Shown here piece after piece: positions 53,506 through 62,583 of a stretch of 64,000 nt of DNA; position 1 is the first letter of the stretch; every line of letters begins with the position of its first letter. Under the pieces are notes generated by a model. It was given only the letters and a program-made list of their open reading frames with translations. It made no database searches and was not told the DNA's origin. The stretch is taken from contig NZ_CAURPW010000006.1 of assembly GCF_963526985.1 (NCBI RefSeq), forward strand, positions 62,001 to 126,000, in the 5' to 3' direction. The DNA is from an uncultured Campylobacter sp. (GTDB lineage Bacteria > Campylobacterota > Campylobacteria > Campylobacterales > Campylobacteraceae). The position numbers were made by a program, and so were the translations under genes.

Positions 53506-53564
53506 TTAAGCTCCTTTAAATTTTAAATTATAATTTTACCGCTATTTCGTTTAAATTTCTATTC

Positions 53565-56345
53565 TTAAATTTCTCTAGCTGCAACGCTAAAATAGTTTAG
53601 TCCACCCCATGCGTCCTTGTCGCCGACGATATAGATATACTCTTTGGCGCGCGTTAGAGCTACGTTTAGTAAATTCGGCTTTGCCGATGCCCATGCTCTT
53701 GCGCCCGCGCTAGCTCCGCCTAGGATAAAGATAACGACTTTGGCTTCTTGACCTTGCATGGTGTGGATGGTGTTTGCCCTGATTCGTATTTTGCCTTGTT
53801 TTTGCAAGGCCGCGCTTTGCTTTACGACGTCGGTAAAGGGCGTTATGATTTTTATATGTTCGCTTGCGTTTGCACCGATTAGCGTTTTTAGCGATTCGTA
53901 AATTTGATCCGCCGCCGCTAGCTCGGCCTCGCTGCCGTTGCCGCTCCAAACGCTCGTTTTTATATCTATCCAGCAGCTTGTCGCTTTGGCGAGCGAGTTT
54001 TTATTTTTGCCTTTACCCCAGACCATAGCGCCGTCGTAGGTCGTCTCGTTTGCGACGTTAAACATAGGATTATCGCAGCGTCTATGCACGATGAGCGGCG
54101 AACCGACCCAGGTTTGACCGATATAAGCGCCTATTTTTTGGGTTTTATCCGCGCACGCTTGTAGCGACGTGGTTGCTACGTTAAACTCCCTAGACGCCTC
54201 GGTATAGCCAAGCAGCACGTCGTTTAAATTTTCGGGTAGAGTTACTACCGGTTCTAGTTGCAACGGGTCGCCTACTATTACTGCCGTTTTGGAGCGATAT
54301 AGCGCGCCTACGGCGTTTGAGATATTTGCCTGACCCGACTCGTCTACTAGCAAAAGTCCGATATCGTTTTCGCCAAAATCGCTAAAAAACCGCCCAAAAG
54401 AGGCAAATGTCGAGCTAACGACGGGAATGACGAAAAATAGCGATTTTAAAATTTCCCTTGCCTGCTCTTTCTTTTTAAATTTACCCAGATCGCAAAACGC
54501 CGCCAAATTTGCGCCCAATTTCGCCTTTTGCGACCAGATAGCGGCTTTATGTAAATTTAGCGCTTTTATAAAGACGTTTATCCTAGCCTGAGCGACGGCG
54601 GTTTTTATGCCGTTTTCCGCCATAAAAGGCGAGCTATTTTCGCGCTCCTCTTTACTCTGCTGCGCGCTTAGCGACTTTTGCGTAGAGAAATTTAGTAGCG
54701 CTAGTAGCGTATTTACGGTATTTAGCGCTTCGTTAAATTCTTTTTGCGCTAGTTTGAAATCATAGCTTTGTTTGCCGAATTTGAGTAAATTTACGAGCCC
54801 GTCGACCTTAAATTTATCGTTAAAGCTCGTTATCGCGCCTTGCGTTTTTAAGATGTCAAATTCCGGATGGTTTTGATTGATAAAAAAGTCGTTTAGGCAG
54901 TTTTCTTTAAAATCGCTTACGTTGCCGCTATTGCCTAGCGTGGCGCATATTAGCCCCCAGGCAGGCTGCGAAATTTGGCTTTTTTGGCACTCTACCCAGG
55001 CGCCCGCCGATAGCAGCCTCGTAGCCTGCATCCTAAAATAATCAAGCTCGCTCAAATACGCCTTATCTACGCTATCAAGCTTAGGCAACTCTGCGCTAAT
55101 GTTTTCTACGGCTTTATTATTGCACGAGGCCACGACGATCTCAAAGCCTTTTAGCTTGGGATTTAGCGGATAAAAGTCCGGGTACTGGCTACCGTCTAGT
55201 TTGACGCCGCGCTCGAAAATTTCGTCTTCTTTTAGCGTAGATAAAACCTTTGCTCGCTCCACGATTACGCCTGCGACCACGTCTTTTAAGAGCGTCGTTT
55301 TCCCAGTACCCGGAGGCCCGTTTACGCTATAAACGCCGCCTTTTTTCTCGTTAAGAAGCTTCATTATATTATTTACGGCGATTTGTTGCGAGTAAATTAG
55401 CATATACTCGCTAGCAAACGCGCCTAGCGGGTAGTTTTTGGCTTCTAGTATCGAAAAAACGGTATCAAAATTTGCGCTATCCCTCATATCTATGCGCCCT
55501 ATTTTTATATCGTTTTCGCCCGTTTCGTCAAAAATAGTTTGCAAATTTTTATTATTTAAGCCCTCTTTTAGAGCCAGACTAATCTCGCCCAAATAAAAGC
55601 TATTAAGCAAGTCGCTGCTACTTTTTACGCCGCTTTCTAGGCAGATATTTACGCGAAGATCGTCGCTTACTAGCGGCGAATTTAACTGCTTTTTAAACTC
55701 GCCATGGATAAATTTTACCATTTCGCTCAGACTTCGTTCGTTTTTGCCTAGCGCTTCTATCCGGGCTTTTATGCTATCTTTTAGAGCTTCGAAATTTTTA
55801 TAATCTAAATTTTGCGGTTTGCTAAAATTTGCCGCCGCCCAAGGAGCGGTGGATAAAAATACGCTATTTAAATCAACGTTAAATCCGCTATTTTCGCCGC
55901 ATACGGGCTCTAATTTTTTAGTATCTTGCTCGCTAAAATCGGGCTCGCTAACGAGCGTGCTTAATTTAACTTTTTCCTCTTCGTTTTTGACGGACAAATC
56001 GCCCGTAAATTTTATAAAATAAGTCGTTGCTTTTTGATTTTGACTTTGACGAAAATCGCTAGTTTGTAAATTCGGATTTTGTTTTATTATCTCGTTTGCT
56101 ATCTCGTCCAGCTCGAAAATCCCGCCGTAAATTTCGATGCTTAACTTCCTTTTGTTTCCGCTTTTTGCAAGCTCCGAGACGCTTTTCATTTGCTTTAAAT
56201 AATGCCAAAAATCATCGGTAAATTTATCCGGCGTCGTTTCGTAGGCGTTTTTATATTTACTTTGTTCTTTGTTTAGTTTTTGTAGCGTTTGCGGATTTAG
56301 ATATTCGCTTAAAAGCAGATAGTGCAGAGTGTTTCGTAGCGCCAC
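53565..56345 (-). CDS. large superfamily 1 helicase (AAA_11/AAA_12 type)
   Basis: 926 residues, GTG start after AAAGGAA. The first 330 residues are a family-specific region of unknown role. Walker A is GPPGTGKTTLL (near 345), Walker B is LLLVDESGQ, then VGDPLQLEPVV (motif III), TIHTMQGQEAKVVIF (motif V) and LNVALTRAKEYIYIVGD (motif VI). This is the Upf1/Dna2-like SF1 layout. Such orphan helicases occur in many proteobacteria; roles in R-loop or DNA repair, or in defence, are guesses. There is no nuclease domain and no partner gene adjacent. Confidence 0.85.
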   Translation of the reverse strand: MALRNTLHYLLLSEYLNPQTLQKLNKEQSKYKNAYETTPDKFTDDFWHYLKQMKSVSELAKSGNKRKLSIEIYGGIFELDEIANEIIKQNPNLQTSDFRQSQNQKATTYFIKFTGDLSVKNEEEKVKLSTLVSEPDFSEQDTKKLEPVCGENSGFNVDLNSVFLSTAPWAAANFSKPQNLDYKNFEALKDSIKARIEALGKNERSLSEMVKFIHGEFKKQLNSPLVSDDLRVNICLESGVKSSSDLLNSFYLGEISLALKEGLNNKNLQTIFDETGENDIKIGRIDMRDSANFDTVFSILEAKNYPLGAFASEYMLIYSQQIAVNNIMKLLNEKKGGVYSVNGPPGTGKTTLLKDVVAGVIVERAKVLSTLKEDEIFERGVKLDGSQYPDFYPLNPKLKGFEIVVASCNNKAVENISAELPKLDSVDKAYLSELDYFRMQATRLLSAGAWVECQKSQISQPAWGLICATLGNSGNVSDFKENCLNDFFINQNHPEFDILKTQGAITSFNDKFKVDGLVNLLKFGKQSYDFKLAQKEFNEALNTVNTLLALLNFSTQKSLSAQQSKEERENSSPFMAENGIKTAVAQARINVFIKALNLHKAAIWSQKAKLGANLAAFCDLGKFKKKEQAREILKSLFFVIPVVSSTFASFGRFFSDFGENDIGLLLVDESGQANISNAVGALYRSKTAVIVGDPLQLEPVVTLPENLNDVLLGYTEASREFNVATTSLQACADKTQKIGAYIGQTWVGSPLIVHRRCDNPMFNVANETTYDGAMVWGKGKNKNSLAKATSCWIDIKTSVWSGNGSEAELAAADQIYESLKTLIGANASEHIKIITPFTDVVKQSAALQKQGKIRIRANTIHTMQGQEAKVVIFILGGASAGARAWASAKPNLLNVALTRAKEYIYIVGDKDAWGGLNYFSVAAREI

Positions 56346-56419
56346 GGCCGTTCCTTTCGTATTTTTGTCGCTAAAAAACGATTTTAGCGAAGTTAATATA
56401 AATTTTCGGTTTTAACGGC

Positions 56420-56425
56420 TATAAT
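56420..56425 (+). promoter_or_regulatory. -10 promoter element of the frameshifted micro-gene
   Basis: TATAAT lies 24 bp upstream of the GTG at 56450, with AAAGGAA between them. It is divergent from the helicase gene. Confidence 0.45.
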
Positions 56426-56449
56426 AACGCGAAAATTTAAAGGAATTCC

Positions 56450-56603
56450 GTGCGTAAAATTTTACTTTTTCGTTTGCCGATTCGGTTGTTCGAAAAAAGC
56501 CGCAAAATGCGATACGGCTTTGCAAAGCAAATACGGCGATTTGTTTTTATACGGAGGGTTAAATTCGGCATTATTTAGGCAAAATTCTACGGCGCTAAAA
56601 TAA
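56450..56603 (+). pseudogene. probable 50-residue protein gene broken by a one-base shift
   Basis: Promoter, ribosome site (AAAGGAA) and GTG are in good order, but the first frame (MRKILLFRLPIRLFEK) is arginine-rich and ends early. A second frame from about 56468 reads FGCSKKAAKCDTALQSKYG and DLFLYGGLNSALFRQNSTALK, then TAA at 56601. The total of 154 nt is one more than a multiple of three. Removing one T from the T5 run (56466-56470) or one A from the A6 run (56493-56498) joins the two. It may be phase-variable, decayed or a base error. Confidence 0.35.
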
Positions 56604-56628
56604 GTCAAATTTAATCCGTAAAATAAAT

Positions 56629-57735
56629 CTACTCCGGATCGTCGCTAAACTCGTTATCTTTAAATATTTTATAAAAATCGGTAAACCAAAGCGCGAAAGC
56701 TACGGCGATAAAGGTCACCGGTAGATGGATGTAAAATCCGCTCCAAACGTAAGCTAAAAAGCCCCTACAAACGCCCGCGGCAATAACAAGCGCAAAGGCG
56801 ATCTTGCTAAGGCGTAAAAACTCAAGCTCCTGTCCGCTGTGGCGCAGACCCGCGATGTTAAAGATAAGCATAATGCTAAAAATAATGCCGTTTAGCGCGA
56901 TGACGTGCAGCATGTTTGTCTCTAGCCCCAGCCCCAAAATCCCGCTCGCGCCGTAAAGGATATAACCAGTAGCCAGCAAAAGCTGCATCAAGTAGTAATA
57001 AATCACGAAGCTATGGCGCAAAAGCTCCTTGTAGTGCCACTCTTTTAGCTTGGCTAAAATCGCGCTACCGCAGGCTATCGCGGCGAAATTTACCGCCTTG
57101 CTGTCCTCAAAAAACAAGCTAACTAACAAAAACGCGCAAACACTAACGATCGCGATGTTTTTATAAACGAAATTCGGCACAAATGCCGCGTCTCGCATAC
57201 CCGGCTCTCGGTTTAGCGCCTCTTTGCCAAGCACCACGCTAACGCGAAAAGATACGAGCAAGATCGCGATAACGTGCAGGTGGATTTGTAAATTTAAAAA
57301 TCTCTCCTCGCCGCTAAGCAAATAATAAATCTCAAAGCCCAAAATACCGAGTAAAAATGCCAAAACGCCTAGCTGATCGTCGTTTCTATCAAGCCAGATC
57401 ATATAAACGCAAAGCCCGGCCAGATACGCCCAAAAAAGCGCCATAAAAAAGTGCGCCGCAAACAGGCTAAAAAACGCGCTAACAAAACTCGCCGCAAAAA
57501 ACGCAAACATAACGCAGGCGTGCTTTTTTAGCCCTCCGCCAAAATTCGTCCAATCTGTTAGCCCCGTTAGCAAAAATCCCGCATACGCAAGGGCTGCGAC
57601 AAAGTGCAAAAAGATAAATTTATGCCAGCTAACGAAATCTACGGGCGTAAAAAATATCGCTCCGCCTAGCACCGCGCAAACCGCGCTCGTAAGGAAAAAA
57701 ATTCTCATCGGATAGGTAAAAAAGTCGTTAATCAT
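56629..57735 (-). CDS. NnrS-like multi-pass membrane protein
   Basis: A 368-residue protein with about 11-12 membrane helices. The segment SWHKFIFLHFVAALAYAGFL, ending LLTGLTDWTNFGG, and the later LLRHSFVIYYYLMQLL and MLHVIALNGIIFSIMLI have the His placement of NnrS, a heme- and copper-containing protein that protects against nitric oxide stress. It overlaps the ATPase gene by 8 bp, so it is the last gene of the ABC operon. Confidence 0.8.
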   Translation of the reverse strand: MINDFFTYPMRIFFLTSAVCAVLGGAIFFTPVDFVSWHKFIFLHFVAALAYAGFLLTGLTDWTNFGGGLKKHACVMFAFFAASFVSAFFSLFAAHFFMALFWAYLAGLCVYMIWLDRNDDQLGVLAFLLGILGFEIYYLLSGEERFLNLQIHLHVIAILLVSFRVSVVLGKEALNREPGMRDAAFVPNFVYKNIAIVSVCAFLLVSLFFEDSKAVNFAAIACGSAILAKLKEWHYKELLRHSFVIYYYLMQLLLATGYILYGASGILGLGLETNMLHVIALNGIIFSIMLIFNIAGLRHSGQELEFLRLSKIAFALVIAAGVCRGFLAYVWSGFYIHLPVTFIAVAFALWFTDFYKIFKDNEFSDDPE

Positions 57736-58417
57736 AATAAATTTTTCCTTTAAAATTTTCCTCTATCACGCCGCTAGCGTAGGCAAAATCCCGCTGCGAA
57801 AAGGCGCGCTCAAGCTCTAGCTCGCGCTCGATCACCGCGCCCTTGCTCGCTAAAAAGCAAATTTTACTCGACATCCTAGCCGCCTCCATCCTGTCGTGAG
57901 TCACTAGCACGACGCTCATGCCCTCCTCGACTCGGCGCGTGACGATGTCTATCAGGATTTCTTTCATATCATAATCAAGCCCCGAAAATGGCTCGTCCAT
58001 CAGCAGCAAATCAGGCTTTGTCACGATCGCCCGCACGAAAGCAACCCTTTGGCGCATACCGCCGCTTAGCTCATCTGGGTACTTTAGCGCGTCTTTTTCT
58101 GTTAGTCCAAGTCTAGCAAAGAGCTCTAGCACGGCCTTTTTATTAGGCTCATCCATTACGAGTAGCACGTTATCAAGCGCGTTTTTCCACTCCAGCAGGC
58201 GATTTTCCTGAAAGAGATAGGTCGTTTTGTTAAATTTATTGATTATTTTACCTTTGCGCGGGTCGATGAGGCCAGAGATCAGGCGCAGGATCGTGGTTTT
58301 ACCGCAGCCGCTCGCGCCAAATAGCGTCACTACTTCGCCCGCGCCGACCTTTAAACTAAAATCGCGCACGACCTTGTCGCGTAAAATTTCGTATTCTAAA
58401 TTTTGAAGTTCCAGCAT
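57728..58417 (-). CDS. ABC transporter ATP-binding protein (NitT/TauT family)
   Basis: A 229-residue protein with Walker A GASGCGKTT (near 35-43), Q-loop FQENRLLEW, signature LSGGMRQRVAFVRA, Walker B LLLMDEPFSGLD and H-loop VLVTHDRMEA. The family mates are SsuB and TauB. It powers the permease encoded just upstream. The Leu-Leu-Leu Walker B and Q-loop are intact, so the transporter should be active. Confidence 0.93.
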   Translation of the reverse strand: MLELQNLEYEILRDKVVRDFSLKVGAGEVVTLFGASGCGKTTILRLISGLIDPRKGKIINKFNKTTYLFQENRLLEWKNALDNVLLVMDEPNKKAVLELFARLGLTEKDALKYPDELSGGMRQRVAFVRAIVTKPDLLLMDEPFSGLDYDMKEILIDIVTRRVEEGMSVVLVTHDRMEAARMSSKICFLASKGAVIERELELERAFSQRDFAYASGVIEENFKGKIYYD

Positions 58418-58423
58418 ATTAAA

Positions 58424-59221
58424 CTACCTTTTCCACGGCATTAGCGTGATCTTTAGCGGCTCGATAACCAGATACTCAAAAAGCATAATGATAGCGATAG
58501 TAAGCACGACGTAGGCCATCACTTCGGTGGTGTCTAGCATCACTCTAGCGCTCGCGATCTTAGCACCCATACCTTCGTTTGCGCCCAGTAGCTCGCCCAT
58601 GATGACGATCTTTACGCCCATACCTACGGCAACGCTTAAAGAGCTGATGATATGGCTGGTTAGGTGCGGAACGTATAGGTGGCGAATCTTTTTGCAAATG
58701 CCTAGTTTATACGCGTCAAACATCTCCTTTAGCTCCTCGCTAACACTCATCATGCCGACCATCGAGCTAGCAAAGGTTAGCGGCAAAACTGTGATAATGA
58801 TCGTAAAGATAGTGCTCGCGTTTCCAAACCCGAACCAAAATATAGCTAAAACGATCCAAATAATAGGCGGCATAGAAAGCAGCGTCGTGATCACGGGCTT
58901 TAAAAATGCGGCAAAGCTTCTATACGCTCCCGCAACCAGACCTAGCGTGATGCCGATAGCACAGGCCGTACCGACTCCCACTAGCGAGCGCACGAGAGTG
59001 ATGTTTATCTCGCTGTTTTTATAATCCGCCAAAAGCTCGTAAGCCCGCACGAAAACTGCCTCGGGCGCGGGGAGTAAAAACTCCCCTCCCAGCTCGCTGC
59101 CGATCTGCCAAAGCGCGATAATAAGCGCTATCGTCGCAAGTCCGCTAAAGCCGCCCCAAAGGTAGTCCGCGACCTTTAAAAACGCGCCGCGGTCTTTTTT
59201 GACGTTATCTATAAGTATCAT
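58424..59221 (-). CDS. ABC transporter permease (NitT/TauT family)
   Basis: A 265-residue protein with six predicted membrane helices. The EAA-type coupling loop (EELKEMFDAYKLGICKKI followed by YVPHLTSHIISS) matches SsuC/TauC permeases. It overlaps the binding-protein gene by 4 bp and is followed by the ATPase after 6 bp. It moves the unknown ligand delivered by the periplasmic binding protein. Confidence 0.92.
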   Translation of the reverse strand: MILIDNVKKDRGAFLKVADYLWGGFSGLATIALIIALWQIGSELGGEFLLPAPEAVFVRAYELLADYKNSEINITLVRSLVGVGTACAIGITLGLVAGAYRSFAAFLKPVITTLLSMPPIIWIVLAIFWFGFGNASTIFTIIITVLPLTFASSMVGMMSVSEELKEMFDAYKLGICKKIRHLYVPHLTSHIISSLSVAVGMGVKIVIMGELLGANEGMGAKIASARVMLDTTEVMAYVVLTIAIIMLFEYLVIEPLKITLMPWKR

Positions 59222-60180
59222 AAAAATAGGCTCTTATCAGGCATTTTGCCGCCGAGCAGCTTTGGATTAAACTCGAAAATTTGCTCAAAAAACGCCATTA
59301 CGTCATCTTGCAACTCATGCGCTTTTGTTACGGTCAAATTTGCCTTATCGAAAGCCCCGGCTAGCGCAGGCTCTGGAGCCGGCAGATACTCGGCACCGAT
59401 TTTAGCCGCGCTTTGCTTGTTTTCTAGTATCCATTTTAGTGCACTTGTTAGATCGGCGTGCAGCGTCTCAAAAAGCGCGCGATTTGCCTCGTAGTAGTCC
59501 ACGTTTACGATGATGCCCGCCATCGGGATGTATGGTTTAGCACCAAAGCTCTCGCCCCAAGTTTTAGGAAAATCAAGCCCGTAATGCACAGCTACGCCCG
59601 CTTTTTTGCCGCGCAAAATCGTCGCCTCGCTAAGAGGCTGCGGCACTATAAGCACGTCGTAGTCCTTTTGGATAAACAGCCCCACCGCTTCAGGCGGAGT
59701 CTGAGTGTACGTGATGTCAAGCTTGCTCGCGTCTATGCCGCGTTTCTTGCAAAGCGCGCGTAGCACGAGATCGGGCATATCGTTTTTAAACGGCATTATG
59801 ATTTTTTTGCCGACGAAGTCCTCTAGCGTCTTGATGCTCTCGTCTTTTATCATCGCATTCATGACGCCTAGCGTGAGTAAATTTAACATCGCGAAATTTA
59901 ACCCCTGGTTTCGCAGGTTCGCTGCGACGTTTGAGGGCGACATGGTGACCTTAATATCGCCGCTAGCCACGCCCGCGCGCAGGACGTCCGGAGTGTTCCA
60001 GATGCGCAGTTTCACGTCGTGCGTCTTTGCTAGCTCGCCTTGCATGCTTGCCACGGCCATTATCACGCTAGGGATCGCAGGCGCGCCCCACATCGTAAAG
60101 TTTTCCTTCGCAAAAAGGCTAGGAGCCATCGTCGTCGCGCCCAGCGCTGCGCCAAGTCCTAAAAATCCTCGTCTGTTCAT
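59218..60180 (-). CDS. Tat-exported ABC substrate-binding protein (NitT/TauT family)
   Basis: 320 residues. The N-terminus MNRRGFLGLGAALGATTMAP is a twin-arginine signal (RRGFLG), so the protein is folded, perhaps with cofactor or ligand, before export. The mature part is a type II binding fold of the NMT1/SsuA kind (GAPAIPSVIMAVASMQGEL; MPFKNDMPDLVLRALCKKRG; YDVLIVPQPLSEATILRGKKAG). The ligand is unknown. The operon partners (OprC/NosA-like barrel, NnrS) hint at metal or metallophore uptake rather than sulfonates. The start follows ACAAGGAGAAAGCT. Confidence 0.88.
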   Translation of the reverse strand: MNRRGFLGLGAALGATTMAPSLFAKENFTMWGAPAIPSVIMAVASMQGELAKTHDVKLRIWNTPDVLRAGVASGDIKVTMSPSNVAANLRNQGLNFAMLNLLTLGVMNAMIKDESIKTLEDFVGKKIIMPFKNDMPDLVLRALCKKRGIDASKLDITYTQTPPEAVGLFIQKDYDVLIVPQPLSEATILRGKKAGVAVHYGLDFPKTWGESFGAKPYIPMAGIIVNVDYYEANRALFETLHADLTSALKWILENKQSAAKIGAEYLPAPEPALAGAFDKANLTVTKAHELQDDVMAFFEQIFEFNPKLLGGKMPDKSLFL

Positions 60181-60357
60181 AGCTTTCTCCTTGTATTAAG
60201 ATTTTAAATTTTATTTCGTTTCGCTTCGCGGATCGCCCCCAGGCATCAAATTTGATCGTAAAATTTAATAGCTAAATTTGACTCGTCCAGACCCGCACCG
60301 CAAAAATGCTAAATTTACTCGAGGCAAATTCGAGCTTACCTCAACTTATTTTTGATA

Positions 60358-60401
60358 ATTATATCCAAGATTTAAATATAAAACCTTGATTTAAATCTTG
60401 G
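60358..60401 (-). promoter_or_regulatory. promoter with large palindromic operator upstream of the ABC operon
   Basis: In the minus sense a -10 TATAAT (60363-60358) is directly preceded by the perfect inverted repeat CCAAGATTTAAAT (60365-60377) - 11 nt - ATTTAAATCTTGG (60389-60401), which covers the -35 region. Binding there would block or replace RNA polymerase contact. On the plus strand the same repeat is followed by TTTTT, so a terminator role is an alternative. Confidence 0.6.
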
Positions 60402-60539
60402 TTTTTAGTTGATTTGGATTGTTAAATTTGAGCGTTAAATTTAAATACTCAAATTTTTAAAATCCGACTTTTTTGTAGCATACTAGCCCTGCGATGCGAG
60501 AAGATGCCGCGCTACAAATTTTAAATTTACGTTTTCAAG

Positions 60540-60713
60540 GTGCGGGTCTGGACGACCCAAATTTGCAAATTTGACTTCAAATTTGAATCAAAAAATAGGG
60601 CGAAGTGTTTTTGTTCTAGACGAGGCGCTTTTAAATTTGGCGACGGGAGTTACCATGTAGGTAATGACCGAGCCAAATTTAAAAGCAACGAAGTATAGAG
60701 CAAAAAGCCGCCG
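60540..60713 (-). repeat. double-stem hairpin element, copy B, with extended left flank
   Basis: The inner stem is CTTTTAAATTTGGC (60628-60641) with GCCAAATTTAAAAG (60672-60685), and the apical stem GTTACC/GGTAAT encloses ATGTA. The outer stem is TTTTTGTTCTA with TAGAGCAAAAA. The hairpin core spans 60597-60707. A further 57 bp on its left (GTGCGGGTCTGGACGACCCA... from 60540) is shared with copy C, and the GTGCGGGTCT word recurs inverted near 60280-60296. The element begins about 15 nt past the stop codon of the barrel gene. Confidence 0.75.
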
Positions 60714-60721
60714 CTCAAGTT

Positions 60722-62572
60722 TTAAAAACTAGAGTGGAAGCTAACAAACACCGCCCTCCCCGGCGCATGCACCACCGCAGGATCTAGCGCACCTACGTGC
60801 TCGCCGCTGATAAACTCGGCGTAATCTTTATCAAAGATATTCGTCACGCCAAGCCTCACGCCCCAGCTGTTTTTAAACTCAAATCCGCCATAAACGTCCA
60901 TCGTCGTAAAGCTCTTTGCAGCTTCGCGCTTGTCGATGCCAAAGCCGGTAGATTTATCAAAATCTCCCCTATTTTGCTTTGCTACGTAGCGTACCGCGGT
61001 GCCGATATTGTAGCTGCCAAAGCTCGCGTAGTCTTTGTAATCAAAGGCCAAATTTGCCTCAAACGGGCGAATTTGATAGAGCGGTCTGCCGTCAGTTTTG
61101 TTTTGTCCGTAGTTGTAAAATAGCGATGTTTTTAACCCGAAATTTCGCGCGAAGTTATACTCGCCGCGCAAATTTACGCTGTAAATTCTAGCGTCGACGT
61201 TACGCGTGATGACGGCGTTTTTATTTATCGGCGCAGCCGCAGTAGAGTGGCGGCGATCGTAGATAACCAGATCCTGCGCGTCGTCTGCGATAAAGTGCCC
61301 GCCCACGCTAAAGCTATCCTCGCCCTGGCGCGAGCTCATGTACTCTTTATAAAATTCACTCTTGTAAGTAAAGCCCAAATTTACGCGGTTGTGGCGCTCG
61401 GGCTTTAGTAGCGGGTTGCTCACCCAGCCGTTATTCATCGGACCGTAAAGCGTGTTAAATCGCTCCATGTTGCCGGGTATGCGCTGCAAGCTCTCAAGCG
61501 CCGCGTAGTAGCTATCTAGCTCATTTGGCGTGAAATCGTATTTTAGGCTAGCGCTTAGGCCGTCTTGTTTGACGCTACCGTCAAAATCATATCCGTAAAT
61601 GCTGCGGATAAGCCCTTTTACCGTCCTAAGCGGTGCGGCGGGTGCGAAATAAGGCTCGTTTAATCCCTTTAAATTTGACTTCATCCAGTCGTAGTTTAGA
61701 GCTAAACTAAGCTTGTGAGCATCGCTAAATTTATAGCTTAGCGTATCAAAAATCCTCGTTCGTTTATTTGTCACATCGGCAAATCTATATCCGTTAAAAA
61801 CCCAGCCGCTGGGCTGTTTTACATACCTTTTACCCTCGTGCTTATCGTGCTGATAGCTAATACCCGCGAGATTGTGAAAGCCGCCCAAATCCGCGTCGTA
61901 TTTTAGCTCGGCGTCCACGATTTTTCTATCCAGTTCGACCTTGACCGTCTGCGCCGCGCTCCTTAGATGATAGTTGTCGGCGTTTCTGCTCACGTCGCGT
62001 AGCATCAACTCGAAATTTAGCGTATTTGATAGATCCTCCGCGCCGATGCGAGCGTTAAATTTACCGACGTATCGCTCGGTTTTGACGGCATCCATAAGGT
62101 GGTGAGGCTGCTTGTCGTCATCGATGTTGTCGTGTACGAGCGTAAATCTAAACTCGCTTAGCTCGCTAGGCACGAAACCCACGACCGCGCTTTGCCCCTG
62201 CCTGGCGTAGCCGTAGTTCCACTCTCTGCCGCCGCCGTCTTTGTAGTGGTTGGCTTTAGAAAAATTTGCGTTTAAAATCGTATAGAAATTTGCACCACGG
62301 TACTTAAAAAGCCCCGAGCCGTAAAACGTCCTGCCGTAAAATCCACCTGCAACGTGAAATTTATCCATAGAATTATCAAGCAAATCCGTCACGAAAAAAT
62401 AATCATCCCTAGGCGCACGGTCAAATTGATTTTCCGGAAATGCGCTTTGGGCGACATTTGGCGTATATGGCGGCGGAGGCGTAAAATCCTTTATCGGCTT
62501 TATGGCGTCAGGATTTGCGCCGTTTGCAAATAGCGCCGTCGCAGCCGCAGCCAGACTGATAGCTAGTCTCAT
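60722..62572 (-). CDS. OprC/NosA-like outer-membrane receptor barrel lacking the plug domain
   Basis: A 616-residue protein with a signal peptide (1-18, ALFANG). After a Pro-rich linker (PIKDFTPPPPYTPN) barrel strands begin at about residue 70, and the chain ends with the outer-membrane signature VSFHSSF. Segments such as NHYKDGGGREWNYGY, VSRNADNYHLRS and AGISYQHDKHEGK resemble, in order, the barrel of the copper receptors OprC/NosA. The roughly 150-residue plug and the TonB box that normally precede the barrel are absent. The ribosome site is AAAGGATACTAA. It lies upstream of the ABC/NnrS operon, so joint uptake is inferred. Confidence 0.85.
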   Translation of the reverse strand: MRLAISLAAAATALFANGANPDAIKPIKDFTPPPPYTPNVAQSAFPENQFDRAPRDDYFFVTDLLDNSMDKFHVAGGFYGRTFYGSGLFKYRGANFYTILNANFSKANHYKDGGGREWNYGYARQGQSAVVGFVPSELSEFRFTLVHDNIDDDKQPHHLMDAVKTERYVGKFNARIGAEDLSNTLNFELMLRDVSRNADNYHLRSAAQTVKVELDRKIVDAELKYDADLGGFHNLAGISYQHDKHEGKRYVKQPSGWVFNGYRFADVTNKRTRIFDTLSYKFSDAHKLSLALNYDWMKSNLKGLNEPYFAPAAPLRTVKGLIRSIYGYDFDGSVKQDGLSASLKYDFTPNELDSYYAALESLQRIPGNMERFNTLYGPMNNGWVSNPLLKPERHNRVNLGFTYKSEFYKEYMSSRQGEDSFSVGGHFIADDAQDLVIYDRRHSTAAAPINKNAVITRNVDARIYSVNLRGEYNFARNFGLKTSLFYNYGQNKTDGRPLYQIRPFEANLAFDYKDYASFGSYNIGTAVRYVAKQNRGDFDKSTGFGIDKREAAKSFTTMDVYGGFEFKNSWGVRLGVTNIFDKDYAEFISGEHVGALDPAVVHAPGRAVFVSFHSSF

Positions 62573-62583
62573 TTAGTATCCTT

